From the NCBI GenBank assembly GCA_035461345.1, contig DATHVJ010000022.1, positions 1-27,256 of the forward strand: DNA of 27,256 nt, written 5' to 3'. Positions 8,177 to 15,239 of the stretch are shown here, one piece after another; the first letter of the stretch is position 1, and every line of letters begins with the position of its first letter. The notes under the pieces are model-generated. The model was given only the letters and a program-made list of their open reading frames with translations. It did no database searches and was not told where the DNA came from. The position numbers and the translations under genes were made by a program. Origin of the DNA: DASPWW01 sp035461345. Its GTDB lineage: Bacteria; Actinomycetota; Thermoleophilia; Solirubrobacterales; 70-9.

Positions 8177-8644
8177 TCACTGGCCGAGGTTCTCGAGCTC
8201 CCGAAGCTGGCGGTCGACCTCGGCTTCGACGTCGAGCGGATCCTGCCCCTTGCGCGCGCGGCGCTCGTTGCGGGCGACGACGAGCTGGCGCACCTCGTCG
8301 CGAAGCTCGGCGTCACCAGCGGGGCCCGGCCCCGGGCGGTCGTCCAGCAGCCGCTCGACCTCGGCCTCGATGTCGAGCGGGGTCTCGCCGCGGGCTGCCT
8401 GGCGGTACGCCTTGGCCTCGACGAGCTGGCGCACCTCGGCCTCGCGGACCTCGGGGGAGACCGGGGCCGGCGCGCCGCCGGTCTTCTGCGGCAGCTCCTG
8501 CTCGATCGCGAACTGGCCCTTGCCGATCTGGCCGAGGGCGTGCCCGGCGCCGAGCGCGAAGCTGAGGATCGCGAACGGGATCGCGACGACGACCGCGAGC
8601 AGGAACACGTCCCCGGTGCTGAGCGCGAGCACGACCTCGGGCAT
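8177..8644 (-). CDS. membrane-anchored protein with duplicated C-terminal motif
   Basis: A 155-residue protein. Residues about 12-36 form one hydrophobic segment (VFLLAVVVAIPFAILSFALGAG), which would place the rest in the cytoplasm. The soluble part contains two copies of a ~32-residue helical motif: VRQLVEAKAYRQAARGETPLDIEAEVERLL and VRQLVVARNERRARKGQDPLDVEAEVDRQL, joined by a Pro/Gly linker. The conserved core is VRQLV-x-A-x(5)-AR(R/K)G-x-x-PLD(I/V)EAEV. The duplicated motif suggests a peptide- or partner-binding unit; the family is not known to me. ATG 8644 is chosen because a TAACCT box ends 7 nt before it; an earlier in-frame start would add an unlikely 14-residue Arg/Pro stretch. Confidence 0.75.
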   Translation of the reverse strand: MPEVVLALSTGDVFLLAVVVAIPFAILSFALGAGHALGQIGKGQFAIEQELPQKTGGAPAPVSPEVREAEVRQLVEAKAYRQAARGETPLDIEAEVERLLDDRPGPGPAGDAELRDEVRQLVVARNERRARKGQDPLDVEAEVDRQLRELENLGQ

Positions 8645-8651
8645 GCGGCTT

Positions 8652-8657
8652 AGGTTA
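8652..8657 (-). promoter_or_regulatory. -10-like TAACCT for membrane-anchored protein gene
   Basis: TAACCT on the minus strand ends 7 nt before ATG 8644, a spacing consistent with a leaderless mRNA. A weak TTTCGC lies 18 bp further upstream. Confidence 0.4.
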
Positions 8658-8712
8658 GACCGCCCCGGCGCGGGCGCGAAACGCATCCCGCGACGGATCG
8701 GCGCCGAGCCGG

Positions 8713-8749
8713 TATGCTTGTCGCGAGCAACTGGCTGACTGACCAGTCA
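8713..8749 (+). promoter_or_regulatory. promoter/operator of acyl-CoA dehydrogenase: TATGCT plus palindrome TGACTGACCAGTCA
   Basis: TATGCT (8713-8718) is a plausible -10. Eighteen bases later, at 8736-8749, is the inverted repeat TGACTG-AC-CAGTCA, with perfect 6-bp arms and a 2-bp centre. Position and form fit a TetR-type repressor operator just downstream of the transcription start; such repressors commonly control acyl-CoA catabolism. No regulator gene of that family is in the window. The operator is well seen, the regulator is inferred. Confidence 0.5.
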
Positions 8750-8778
8750 ATCGACCCACCGACAAAGGAGCACCCAGC

Positions 8779-9995
<1,217 letters not shown>

Positions 9996-9999
<4 letters not shown>

Positions 10000-10253
10000 C
10001 CGCGGCGGTTGGGGCTGATCGCGATCATCATCCCGACCGCGGTCAGGACGATCATCGCGAGCACCAGCACCTGCCACCAGTTGTCGATCCCGGCGACCGT
10101 CGCGTAGATCAAGGCGCCCAGGATCGGCAGCGCGAGCAGCATGTAGATCAGGGCCCACTTCCGCGACCGCGTGCTCAGCAGGCGGGTGCCGCGAGCGTCC
10201 CCGAGGTCGATGCGCTCCATCTGCGAGCGCTGCGTCGAATCCATGTTCCCCAT
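9996..10253 (-). CDS. small two-TM membrane protein
   Basis: An 85-residue protein with a charged N-terminus (about 33 residues, RIDLGDARGTRLLSTRSRKW) and two hydrophobic segments (LIYMLLALPILGALIYATVAG and VLVLAMIVLTAVGMMIAI) ending in a short basic tail (NRRG). No family is recognised. The ATG at 10253 is preceded by GGAGGGA and, 9 nt before the start, by a TAAACT box, so the ribosome site may lie at the very 5' end of the mRNA. A second Met at residue 4 is an alternative start. The gene is convergent with the acyl-CoA dehydrogenase and divergent from the PadR regulator. Confidence 0.75.
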
Positions 10254-10262
10254 CGTCCCTCC

Positions 10263-10268
10263 AGTTTA
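10263..10268 (-). promoter_or_regulatory. -10-like TAAACT for small membrane protein gene
   Basis: TAAACT on the minus strand ends 9 nt before ATG 10253, leaving room for only a GGAGGG ribosome site. Confidence 0.35.
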
Positions 10269-10318
10269 GGTGGCCGCTGGCACACCATAGACCCGCGTAA
10301 GGCGGCGAGTGGGTGCGA

Positions 10319-10348
10319 TTCATCACGCTCCGACGCCATGCCTATAGT
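10319..10348 (+). promoter_or_regulatory. PadR gene promoter: TTCATC-N18-TATAGT
   Basis: The -10 TATAGT (10343-10348) is close to consensus. TTCATC (10319-10324) lies 18 bp upstream as a weak -35. The start codon ATG 10358 is only 9 nt downstream of the -10, so the 5' leader is at most a few bases. Confidence 0.5.
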
Positions 10349-10357
10349 CGGGCGTCG

Positions 10358-10810
10358 ATGGCACCGAAGCGAGGCGGGAAGCCGGTCGCGGAGGCCGTCG
10401 CCGAGGCGACTCGCGCGACCGAGCCGCGCGCGCGTGCCACGCGCGGGCGGCCCTCGGACGTGTTCGGCGGCGAGATCCGGCGCCGCGACGTGTTCCCGCT
10501 CCTGGTCCTGCACCTGATCTCGCGCGAGCCCGACTACGGCAACCGCCTGATCGAGGAGATCGAGGAGATCACCCAGGGCGTCATCTCGGTCAACCCGAAC
10601 ACGATGTACCCGCTGCTGCGCGAGCTCGAGGCGAGGGGCATGATCGAGGGCCGGTGGGAGCACCCGGACAAGCGCACGCGCCGCTACTACTCGATCACGC
10701 CGGCGGGCCGCAAGGAGTACCGGCGTCTGGTCGAGGAGCTGGAGCCGTTCCTCGACTCGATGATCCGCTCGGTGACGCTGATCAAGCGCGAGATCTACGG
10801 GGCCGGGTGA
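10358..10810 (+). CDS. PadR-family transcriptional regulator
   Basis: A 150-residue winged-helix regulator. After a ~35-residue disordered basic N-terminus, the PadR domain runs IRRRDVFPLLVLHLISREPDYGNRLIEEIEEI, with the diagnostic NTMYPLLRELEARGMIEGRWE and wing KRTRRYYSITPAGRKEYRRL. PadR proteins usually repress neighbouring efflux or detoxification genes on ligand release; here the next gene is an SRPBCC protein 70 bp downstream. A GTG at 10313 would add 15 residues but lies upstream of the TATAGT box, so ATG 10358 is preferred. The C-terminal dimerisation helices (ELEPFLDSMIRSVTLIKREIYG) are short, as in the PadR-s2 class. Confidence 0.92.
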   Translation: MAPKRGGKPVAEAVAEATRATEPRARATRGRPSDVFGGEIRRRDVFPLLVLHLISREPDYGNRLIEEIEEITQGVISVNPNTMYPLLRELEARGMIEGRWEHPDKRTRRYYSITPAGRKEYRRLVEELEPFLDSMIRSVTLIKREIYGAG

Positions 10811-10826
10811 GTGATTATCCGACAAC

Positions 10827-10854
10827 CCCCGCGCACGCCGGGCGGCGCGCGGGG
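10827..10854. terminator. GC-rich hairpin after PadR gene
   Basis: CCCCGCGC (10827-10834) and GCGCGGGG (10847-10854) form an 8-bp stem with a 12-nt loop. There is no U tract after it, so termination is uncertain. The hairpin may instead act as an operator or leader structure for the SRPBCC gene. Confidence 0.35.
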
Positions 10855-10880
10855 CACACACGGGTTCTCGCATAGTCGCT

Positions 10881-11342
10881 ATGGCGTCGGTTGCCGACTC
10901 GGTCCACGTCGCGGCTCCGGTCGACGCCGTGTGGCAACTCTACTTCGACCCCGCGACGTGGCCGGCGTGGGTGGACGGGTTCGGCTCCGTCGAGCGCTCG
11001 GACGGCTACCCGCAGCGCGGCGGGACGCTGCGGTGGCGCTCGACGCCGGCCGGGCGGGGGACGGTGAGCGAGCGGGTGGTCGAGCACGAGCCGCGGCGCC
11101 TGCACAGGATCGAGTTCTCCGACCCCGAGAGCGAGGGCGAGTTGGCGACGGCGTTCGAGCCGGAGCAGAGCCCCGGCGGCGGCGAGGGCACACGGGTCAG
11201 CCAGGAGGTCGTCTATCGGGTGCGTGACGCGGGGCTCCTCACGCGGCTCACCGATCCGATCTTCATCCGTCCCCAGTTCGGAAGGTCCTTGCGCCGCTCG
11301 CTGGAGCGCCTGAGGATCGAGGCGGAGGCCACTCCCTCCTAG
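10881..11342 (+). CDS. SRPBCC-family (polyketide cyclase/START-like) protein
   Basis: A 153-residue protein with the helix-grip start SVADSVHVAAPVDAVWQLYFDPATWPAWVDGFGSVERSDG, typical of SRPBCC domains that hold hydrophobic ligands. Later strands (GGTLRWRSTPAGRGTVSERVVEHEPRRLHRIEFSD, GTRVSQEVVYRV) and the C-terminal helix (GRSLRRSLERLRIEAEA) complete the fold. The ligand is unknown; polyketide- or lipid-like molecules are usual. ATG 10881 lacks a Shine-Dalgarno, and CATAGT ends only 4 nt before it. It lies downstream of a PadR regulator on the same strand. The stop is immediately followed by a long imperfect inverted repeat. Confidence 0.85.
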   Translation: MASVADSVHVAAPVDAVWQLYFDPATWPAWVDGFGSVERSDGYPQRGGTLRWRSTPAGRGTVSERVVEHEPRRLHRIEFSDPESEGELATAFEPEQSPGGGEGTRVSQEVVYRVRDAGLLTRLTDPIFIRPQFGRSLRRSLERLRIEAEATPS

Positions 11343-11388
11343 ATGACCGATCCCCAATCCCCGCGCGCGGATTGGCAATCGATCATCT
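11341..11388. repeat. 20-nt-arm imperfect inverted repeat (terminator or operator)
   Basis: Arms 11341-11360 and 11369-11388 pair at 17 of 20 positions around an 8-nt loop. The left arm begins inside the SRPBCC stop codon. No T tract follows. The right arm contains the palindrome GATTG-G-CAATC, and a -10-like TAGCCT begins at its last base (11388-11393). The element could end the upstream transcript or bind a regulator of the 3-hydroxyacyl-CoA dehydrogenase gene. Confidence 0.55.
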
Positions 11389-11432
11389 AGCCTTCCCGCC
11401 GTCCACCTACACCCGCGGAGGGGTCACATCTG

Positions 11433-12314
11433 ATGTTCGTCTTCAAAGCCGCTGTCGTCGGCGCCGGCACGATGGGTGGCGAGATCGCCCAGGTGATCGC
11501 GGCCGCCGAGGTCCCGGTCGTGCTCAAGGACGTGGACCAGAAGTTCGTCGACACGGGCCTCGAGAAGGCCCGCGAGGTCACCGAGGGCCAGCTCAACGGC
11601 CTCGTCGCGAAGGAGAAGCTGACCCGCGAGCAGGCGGACGAGCGCCTCGAGGCGACGCTCGGCCGGATCACCGGCACGACCGAGTACGAGGGCTTCGGCG
11701 ACGTCGACTTCGTCGTCGAGGCGGTGCCCGAGCGGATGGAGATCAAGCAGGCCGTGTTCGGCGAGCTCGACGGGCTCACCCCGGGGCACACGGTCCTCGC
11801 CTCCAACACCTCGTCGCTGTCGATCTCGGAGATCGGCAGCGCAACGACGCGGCCCGAGAAAGTGGTCGGGTTTCACTTCTTCTACCCCGCCTCGGTGATG
11901 AGGCTGATCGAGGTCGTCGACGGCGAGCTGACATCGGAGGAGACCTCGCAGGCGGCGGTCAACTTCGCGATGCAGATTCGCAGGAACCCGATCCGATGCG
12001 GCGAGGAGCCGGGGTTCGTCGTCAACCGGGTGCTGAACTCGGCGGCATCCGAGATCTGGCGCCACCAGGACGAGAGCGGGCGCACCGTCGAGGAGATCGA
12101 CAAGGAGATCACCGACGCTAAGGCGGCGCCGATGGGCCCGTTCTTCCTCACCGACCTGCTGGGGCTGGACACGGTGCTTCACGTCGCCGAGCACCTGCAG
12201 GCCTCGTACGGCGAGCGCTTCTACGTCCACCCGAAGATGAAGGAGCTGGTCGAGGCGGGCAACCTGGGCCAGAAGACCGGCCAGGGCTACTACTCACATG
12301 GCGAACAAGGCTGA
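11433..12314 (+). CDS. 3-hydroxyacyl-CoA dehydrogenase (N- and first C-terminal domain)
   Basis: A 293-residue NAD enzyme oxidising L-3-hydroxyacyl-CoA in beta-oxidation. The Rossmann start VVGAGTMGGEIAQVIA (8-23) binds NAD, and FVVEAVPERMEIK is the family signature. The catalytic His is H148 in GFHFFYP, paired with E160, with S127 and N198 at conserved positions. The Asn that normally follows in HFFNP (human N161) is Tyr151 here, which is unusual. The C-terminal domain ends KMKELVEAGNLGQKTGQGYYSHG. A GGAGGGG ribosome site lies 9 nt before ATG 11433. The next gene starts 10 bp after the stop and carries a second copy of the C-terminal domain fused to an enoyl-CoA hydratase, so the pair behaves as a split FadB-type enzyme. 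Confidence 0.94.
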   Translation: MFVFKAAVVGAGTMGGEIAQVIAAAEVPVVLKDVDQKFVDTGLEKAREVTEGQLNGLVAKEKLTREQADERLEATLGRITGTTEYEGFGDVDFVVEAVPERMEIKQAVFGELDGLTPGHTVLASNTSSLSISEIGSATTRPEKVVGFHFFYPASVMRLIEVVDGELTSEETSQAAVNFAMQIRRNPIRCGEEPGFVVNRVLNSAASEIWRHQDESGRTVEEIDKEITDAKAAPMGPFFLTDLLGLDTVLHVAEHLQASYGERFYVHPKMKELVEAGNLGQKTGQGYYSHGEQG

Positions 12315-12324
12315 GGAGGTCGAG

Positions 12325-13428
12325 ATGGAAGCCGCAACCGAACAGGTGACTATCGTCGAGCGCTTCGGCCTCAAGGCGCTGGCCGAGGCATGCCGGGTGA
12401 TCGACGAGGGAGTCTCGACCGCGAAGGACGTCGAGCTCGGGATGATGATGGGCGCCGGGATCCTGCCCGGCCCGCTGACCCGCGCCGACGAGGCGGGCCT
12501 GGACGTGATCCTCGAGCGGCTCGAGGTCGCTGAGCGCGAGTGGGGGGAGGGCTTCGCCGCGCCGCTGTTCCTGCGCCGCCTCGTCAACCAGGGGCGCCTG
12601 GGGCAAAAGACCGGCCAGGGCTTCTTCGCATACCCGCGGGCCGACGAGGACCTCGAGCAGCAGGAGACGGTGCTGCTCGAGACCCGCGGCCCGGTCGCGA
12701 TCGCGTGGCTCAACCGCCCGCCCACCAACCCGATCTCGCCGCAGATGATCCGCGATCTAACGGCGGTCTGGGAACAGGTCGAGTCGAACGACGAGATCCG
12801 CTCGCTCGTGATCACCTCGTCGACGTTCGCGGTCTTCTCCGCCGGCGCCGACATCAAGGAGTTCACGAAGATGACGGACCCTCAGGCGGGCATGGACCTG
12901 CTCAACGGGGGCCACGGCCTGATGCGCCGCATGGAGCAGTCGGGCGTGGTCACGATCGCGGCGGTCAACTCGCTGGCGCTCGGCGGCGGCTGCGAGCTGG
13001 CGATGGCGTGCGACATACGGCTCGCCGCCGAGTCGGCCAGCTTCGGCCAGCCCGAGATCAACCTCGGGATCATCCCCGGCTTCGGCGGAACCCAACGGCT
13101 CGCGCGGCTGGTCGGGGAGGCCCAGGCCCTCGAGATGAACCTCGTCGGCGACTCGATCTCGGCGGCCCAGGCGTACGAGATGGGGTTCGCCAACGACGTC
13201 GTCCCCGACCACGAGCTGTTCGACACCGCGCTGCTGTGGGCGCGCAAGCTGTCCGAGCAGGCCCCGGTCGCGGTCGAGCAGATCAAGGGGGTGTCGGCGA
13301 AGCCGGATCTCGACGCGGGCATCGAGGCCGAGAAGGGCGGCTTCGTGACCGCGTTCAGCTCCGAGGACGCGCGCGAGGGGATCGGGGCGTTCCTGGGGAA
13401 GCGCAAGCCGAAGTGGAAGGGCAAGTAA
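12325..13428 (+). CDS. fusion: 3-hydroxyacyl-CoA dehydrogenase C-terminal domain + enoyl-CoA hydratase
   Basis: From ATG 12325 the protein has 367 residues; ATG 12298 would add nine and overlap the previous gene by 17 bp. ATG 12325 is preferred because GGAGG sits 5 nt before it. Residues ~1-105 are a second 3HCDH C-terminal domain (ERFGLKALAEACRVIDEGVSTAKDVELGMMMGAG, ending LVNQGRLGQKTGQGFFAYP). Residues ~115-360 are a crotonase: oxyanion-hole motif FSAGADIKEF, ALGGGCELAMACDIRLA with its Glu, and FGQPEINLGIIPGFGGTQRL with the second Glu. Both hydratase acids are thus present, so hydration of 2-enoyl-CoA is expected. Canonical FadB/FadJ has the hydratase first; here it is last. Confidence 0.92.
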   Translation: MEAATEQVTIVERFGLKALAEACRVIDEGVSTAKDVELGMMMGAGILPGPLTRADEAGLDVILERLEVAEREWGEGFAAPLFLRRLVNQGRLGQKTGQGFFAYPRADEDLEQQETVLLETRGPVAIAWLNRPPTNPISPQMIRDLTAVWEQVESNDEIRSLVITSSTFAVFSAGADIKEFTKMTDPQAGMDLLNGGHGLMRRMEQSGVVTIAAVNSLALGGGCELAMACDIRLAAESASFGQPEINLGIIPGFGGTQRLARLVGEAQALEMNLVGDSISAAQAYEMGFANDVVPDHELFDTALLWARKLSEQAPVAVEQIKGVSAKPDLDAGIEAEKGGFVTAFSSEDAREGIGAFLGKRKPKWKGK

Positions 13429-13434
13429 TCGAGG

Positions 13435-13534
13435 GCGGGCGCCCGGACACCGGCCTCGCTCGCAACCCCTCGGACGCCGCTGCGCGGCGTCCTCCGGAAC
13501 GCGCAAAACGCTCGGCCGGTATCCGGACGCCCGC
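13435..13534. repeat. 100-bp nested palindrome before the sirtuin
   Basis: Outer arms 13435-13455 and 13514-13534 match at 19 of 21 positions when one is reversed. Near their centre lies a perfect hairpin, GGACGCCGC (13472-13480), loop TGC, GCGGCGTCC (13484-13492). It fills most of the gap between the enoyl-CoA hydratase stop and the sirtuin. The sirtuin frame is open through it but lacks ATG, GTG or TTG there. It may be a repetitive extragenic palindrome, a terminator or an RNA structure over the sirtuin start. Confidence 0.7.
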
Positions 13535-13550
13535 TCAACAGCTCGCTGGG

Positions 13551-14267
13551 TTGCTGAGGGAGAGCGGCCGCACGGTCGCGTTGACCGGGGCGGGGATCTC
13601 CGTGCCCTCGGGCATTCCCGACTTCCGCTCTCCCGGCACCGGGATGTGGGAGAACGTCGACCCGTTCGAGGTCGCGACGATCGACGCCTTCCGGCGCGAC
13701 CCGGCGCGGTTCTGGAGCTTCTACCGCCCGCGGTTCGAAGCGCTGGGGGACAAGCGGCCGAACCCCGCCCACGAGGCGCTCGCAGACCTCGAGCGCCGCG
13801 AGCTGCTGGAGGCGGTCGTGACCCAGAACGTCGACCGCCTGCACCGCAAGGCGGGGACGAAGCGGCTGATCGAGGTCCACGGGAGCATCGACACCTCGAG
13901 CTGCACGTCGTGCGGCGCGAGCTGGAAGCTCGAGGACACAGAAGGGCTGTTCGACGACGACGGGGTCGCGGTGTGCTCGTGCTGCATGGGGTACGTGAAG
14001 CCCGACGTGGTGCTGTTCGGGGAGTTCCTTCCCGAGGCGGCGATGGCCGAGGCGCAGGAGCTCGCCGCGAGCGCCGACCTGCTGCTGTGCGTGGGGTCCT
14101 CGCTCGAAGTCCACCCGGTGGCCGGCCTGCCCCAGCTCACGCTCGCCTCCGGCCGCGGCCGGGTCGCGATCGTCACCCAGGGACCGACCCCCTACGACGA
14201 CGCCGCTGCGGTCCGCATGCGGGGCGACGTGGTCGAGGACCTGCGCGCGGTCCTGGCCGCTCTCTGA
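13551..14267 (+). CDS. cobB: NAD-dependent protein deacylase (sirtuin)
   Basis: A class of NAD+-consuming enzyme that removes acetyl or other acyl groups from lysines; in bacteria the classic target is acyl-CoA synthetase. From TTG 13551 the protein has 238 residues. Motifs are LTGAGISVPSGIPDFRSP (11-28), TQNVDRLH (91-98), catalytic His110 in EVHGS, a zinc site CTSC (118-121) and CSCC (142-145), and the NAD loop VGSSLEVHPV (181-190). The start is uncertain: the helix normally just before LTGAGIS (QQLAGLLRES here) begins upstream of TTG 13551, yet no earlier ATG, GTG or TTG exists back to the previous gene. Translation may begin at TTG, at a rare codon, or by coupling. Placement after beta-oxidation genes fits a role in acyl-CoA metabolism. 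Confidence 0.88.
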   Translation: MLRESGRTVALTGAGISVPSGIPDFRSPGTGMWENVDPFEVATIDAFRRDPARFWSFYRPRFEALGDKRPNPAHEALADLERRELLEAVVTQNVDRLHRKAGTKRLIEVHGSIDTSSCTSCGASWKLEDTEGLFDDDGVAVCSCCMGYVKPDVVLFGEFLPEAAMAEAQELAASADLLLCVGSSLEVHPVAGLPQLTLASGRGRVAIVTQGPTPYDDAAAVRMRGDVVEDLRAVLAAL

Positions 14268-14292
14268 CCCACCCACCACGCCGACCGGACGG

Positions 14293-14316
14293 TTGGGTAG
14301 CCGATGGGCTACCTAA
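14293..14316. terminator. hairpin between convergent genes (1)
   Basis: TTGGGTAGCC (14293-14302) and GGCTACCTAA (14307-14316) pair at 9 of 10 positions around loop GATG. Located 26 bp after the sirtuin stop, it is a likely 3' end, though without a U tract. Confidence 0.45.
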
Positions 14317-14376
14317 GTGTCCACTCGGCGAAGGGGGGGAGGCGGCGGAGGCGGGGGAACGGATCGGGGTGTGGGG

Positions 14377-14399
14377 CTAACCCTCAACCCGAGGGTTAG
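14377..14399. terminator. hairpin between convergent genes (2)
   Basis: CTAACCCTC (14377-14385), loop AACCC, GAGGGTTAG (14391-14399) form a perfect 9-bp stem. It overlaps the stop codon of the minus-strand gene that ends at 14396, so it may terminate either transcript. Confidence 0.45.
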
Positions 14400-15163
14400 T
14401 ATTGGCGCGAGCGGCGTCGGAGGACGCGCTCGCAGACCTGGAGCGTTTCGGCGAGCCATTCGACGCGCTCGGGATCGGGCTCGCCGGTCGCGGCGGCCGC
14501 GTCCCCGAGCTCGGGCAGCCGCCCGCGCAGCTCCTCGATCTCGTCCCGCGCCTCACCGGTGGCCGGCTCGGCGAGCAGCGCGCCGGCGCCGGCGCGGAGC
14601 TGGAGCGCCGCCGCCCGGGCGTCGCCCTGGTCGAGGTCGAGGCGGGCGCGCAGCAGCAGCGTCTCGGAGGCGGCGAGCTCCTCGTGGCCGCCGAGGACCG
14701 CGGCGACGCGCTCCTGCGACTCCTCGGGCGCCCCGCGGCGGCGCCTCCGCGGCTCGGCCCGCTCGAGGCCGCGCGCCTCGCTCCAGCGGCCGTCGGCCAC
14801 CTGCTCGCCCTCGCCGTACCCGATCCTGGTCGCCGCCGCGCCGTCGGCCGCGATCTCGTGAACGTAGGGGTCGCGGGCGGATGCGGCCTGCGCCCGCAGC
14901 GCCCGGTTGACCACGCGCAGCGCCCGGTCGACGAACGCCTCGGCGATCCCGGGGTCCTCGTCGATCTCGCGCAGCCATCCCTTCGCCTCCGCCGGCCCCC
15001 CGAGGTCCGAGGTCGACACCACCGTCAGCCGCGTCAGCGGCAGCGGGGCCGGGCCGGGCGCCGGGGCGGCGGGGCCCGTCCGTGCGCGCCGCCGCCGTCC
15101 GCGCGGCGGGGCGTCGAGGGTCGCGCAGACGACGACCTCGGTCGGCTCCCCGCCCGCGCGCAC
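14396..15163 (-). CDS. hypothetical protein; coding appears to continue upstream of GTG 15163
   Basis: From GTG 15163 the protein has 255 residues. I do not recognise a family. The N-terminal ~50 residues are strand-like (GEPTEVVVCATLDAPPRGRRRRAR) followed by LPLTRLTVVSTSDLGG. The rest is helical and very rich in Arg/Glu/Ala (EEIEELRGRLPELGD type), with RVEWLAETLQVCERVLRRR at the end. The same frame runs back another 22 codons past the GTG and reads TLFAFAQLDFPGRVGLADGRYLVRA, which looks like genuine protein. No ATG, GTG or TTG precedes it. The nearest candidate is an ACG at 15229, five bases after a GGAG, right behind the stop of the preceding hydrolase gene. It is probably co-transcribed with that hydrolase. 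Confidence 0.6.
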   Translation of the reverse strand: MRAGGEPTEVVVCATLDAPPRGRRRRARTGPAAPAPGPAPLPLTRLTVVSTSDLGGPAEAKGWLREIDEDPGIAEAFVDRALRVVNRALRAQAASARDPYVHEIAADGAAATRIGYGEGEQVADGRWSEARGLERAEPRRRRRGAPEESQERVAAVLGGHEELAASETLLLRARLDLDQGDARAAALQLRAGAGALLAEPATGEARDEIEELRGRLPELGDAAAATGEPDPERVEWLAETLQVCERVLRRRSRQY

Positions 15164-15239
15164 GAGGTAGCGCCCGTCCGCTAGCCCGACCCGCCCCGGG
15201 AAGTCGAGCTGGGCGAAGGCGAAGAGCGTCGCGGCTCCG

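Noticed and set aside
12540..13550. Upstream extension of the sirtuin frame through the hydratase gene
   Set aside because: The section before 13430 is out of frame with the enoyl-CoA hydratase and Arg/Gly-rich; only the sirtuin part is real coding.
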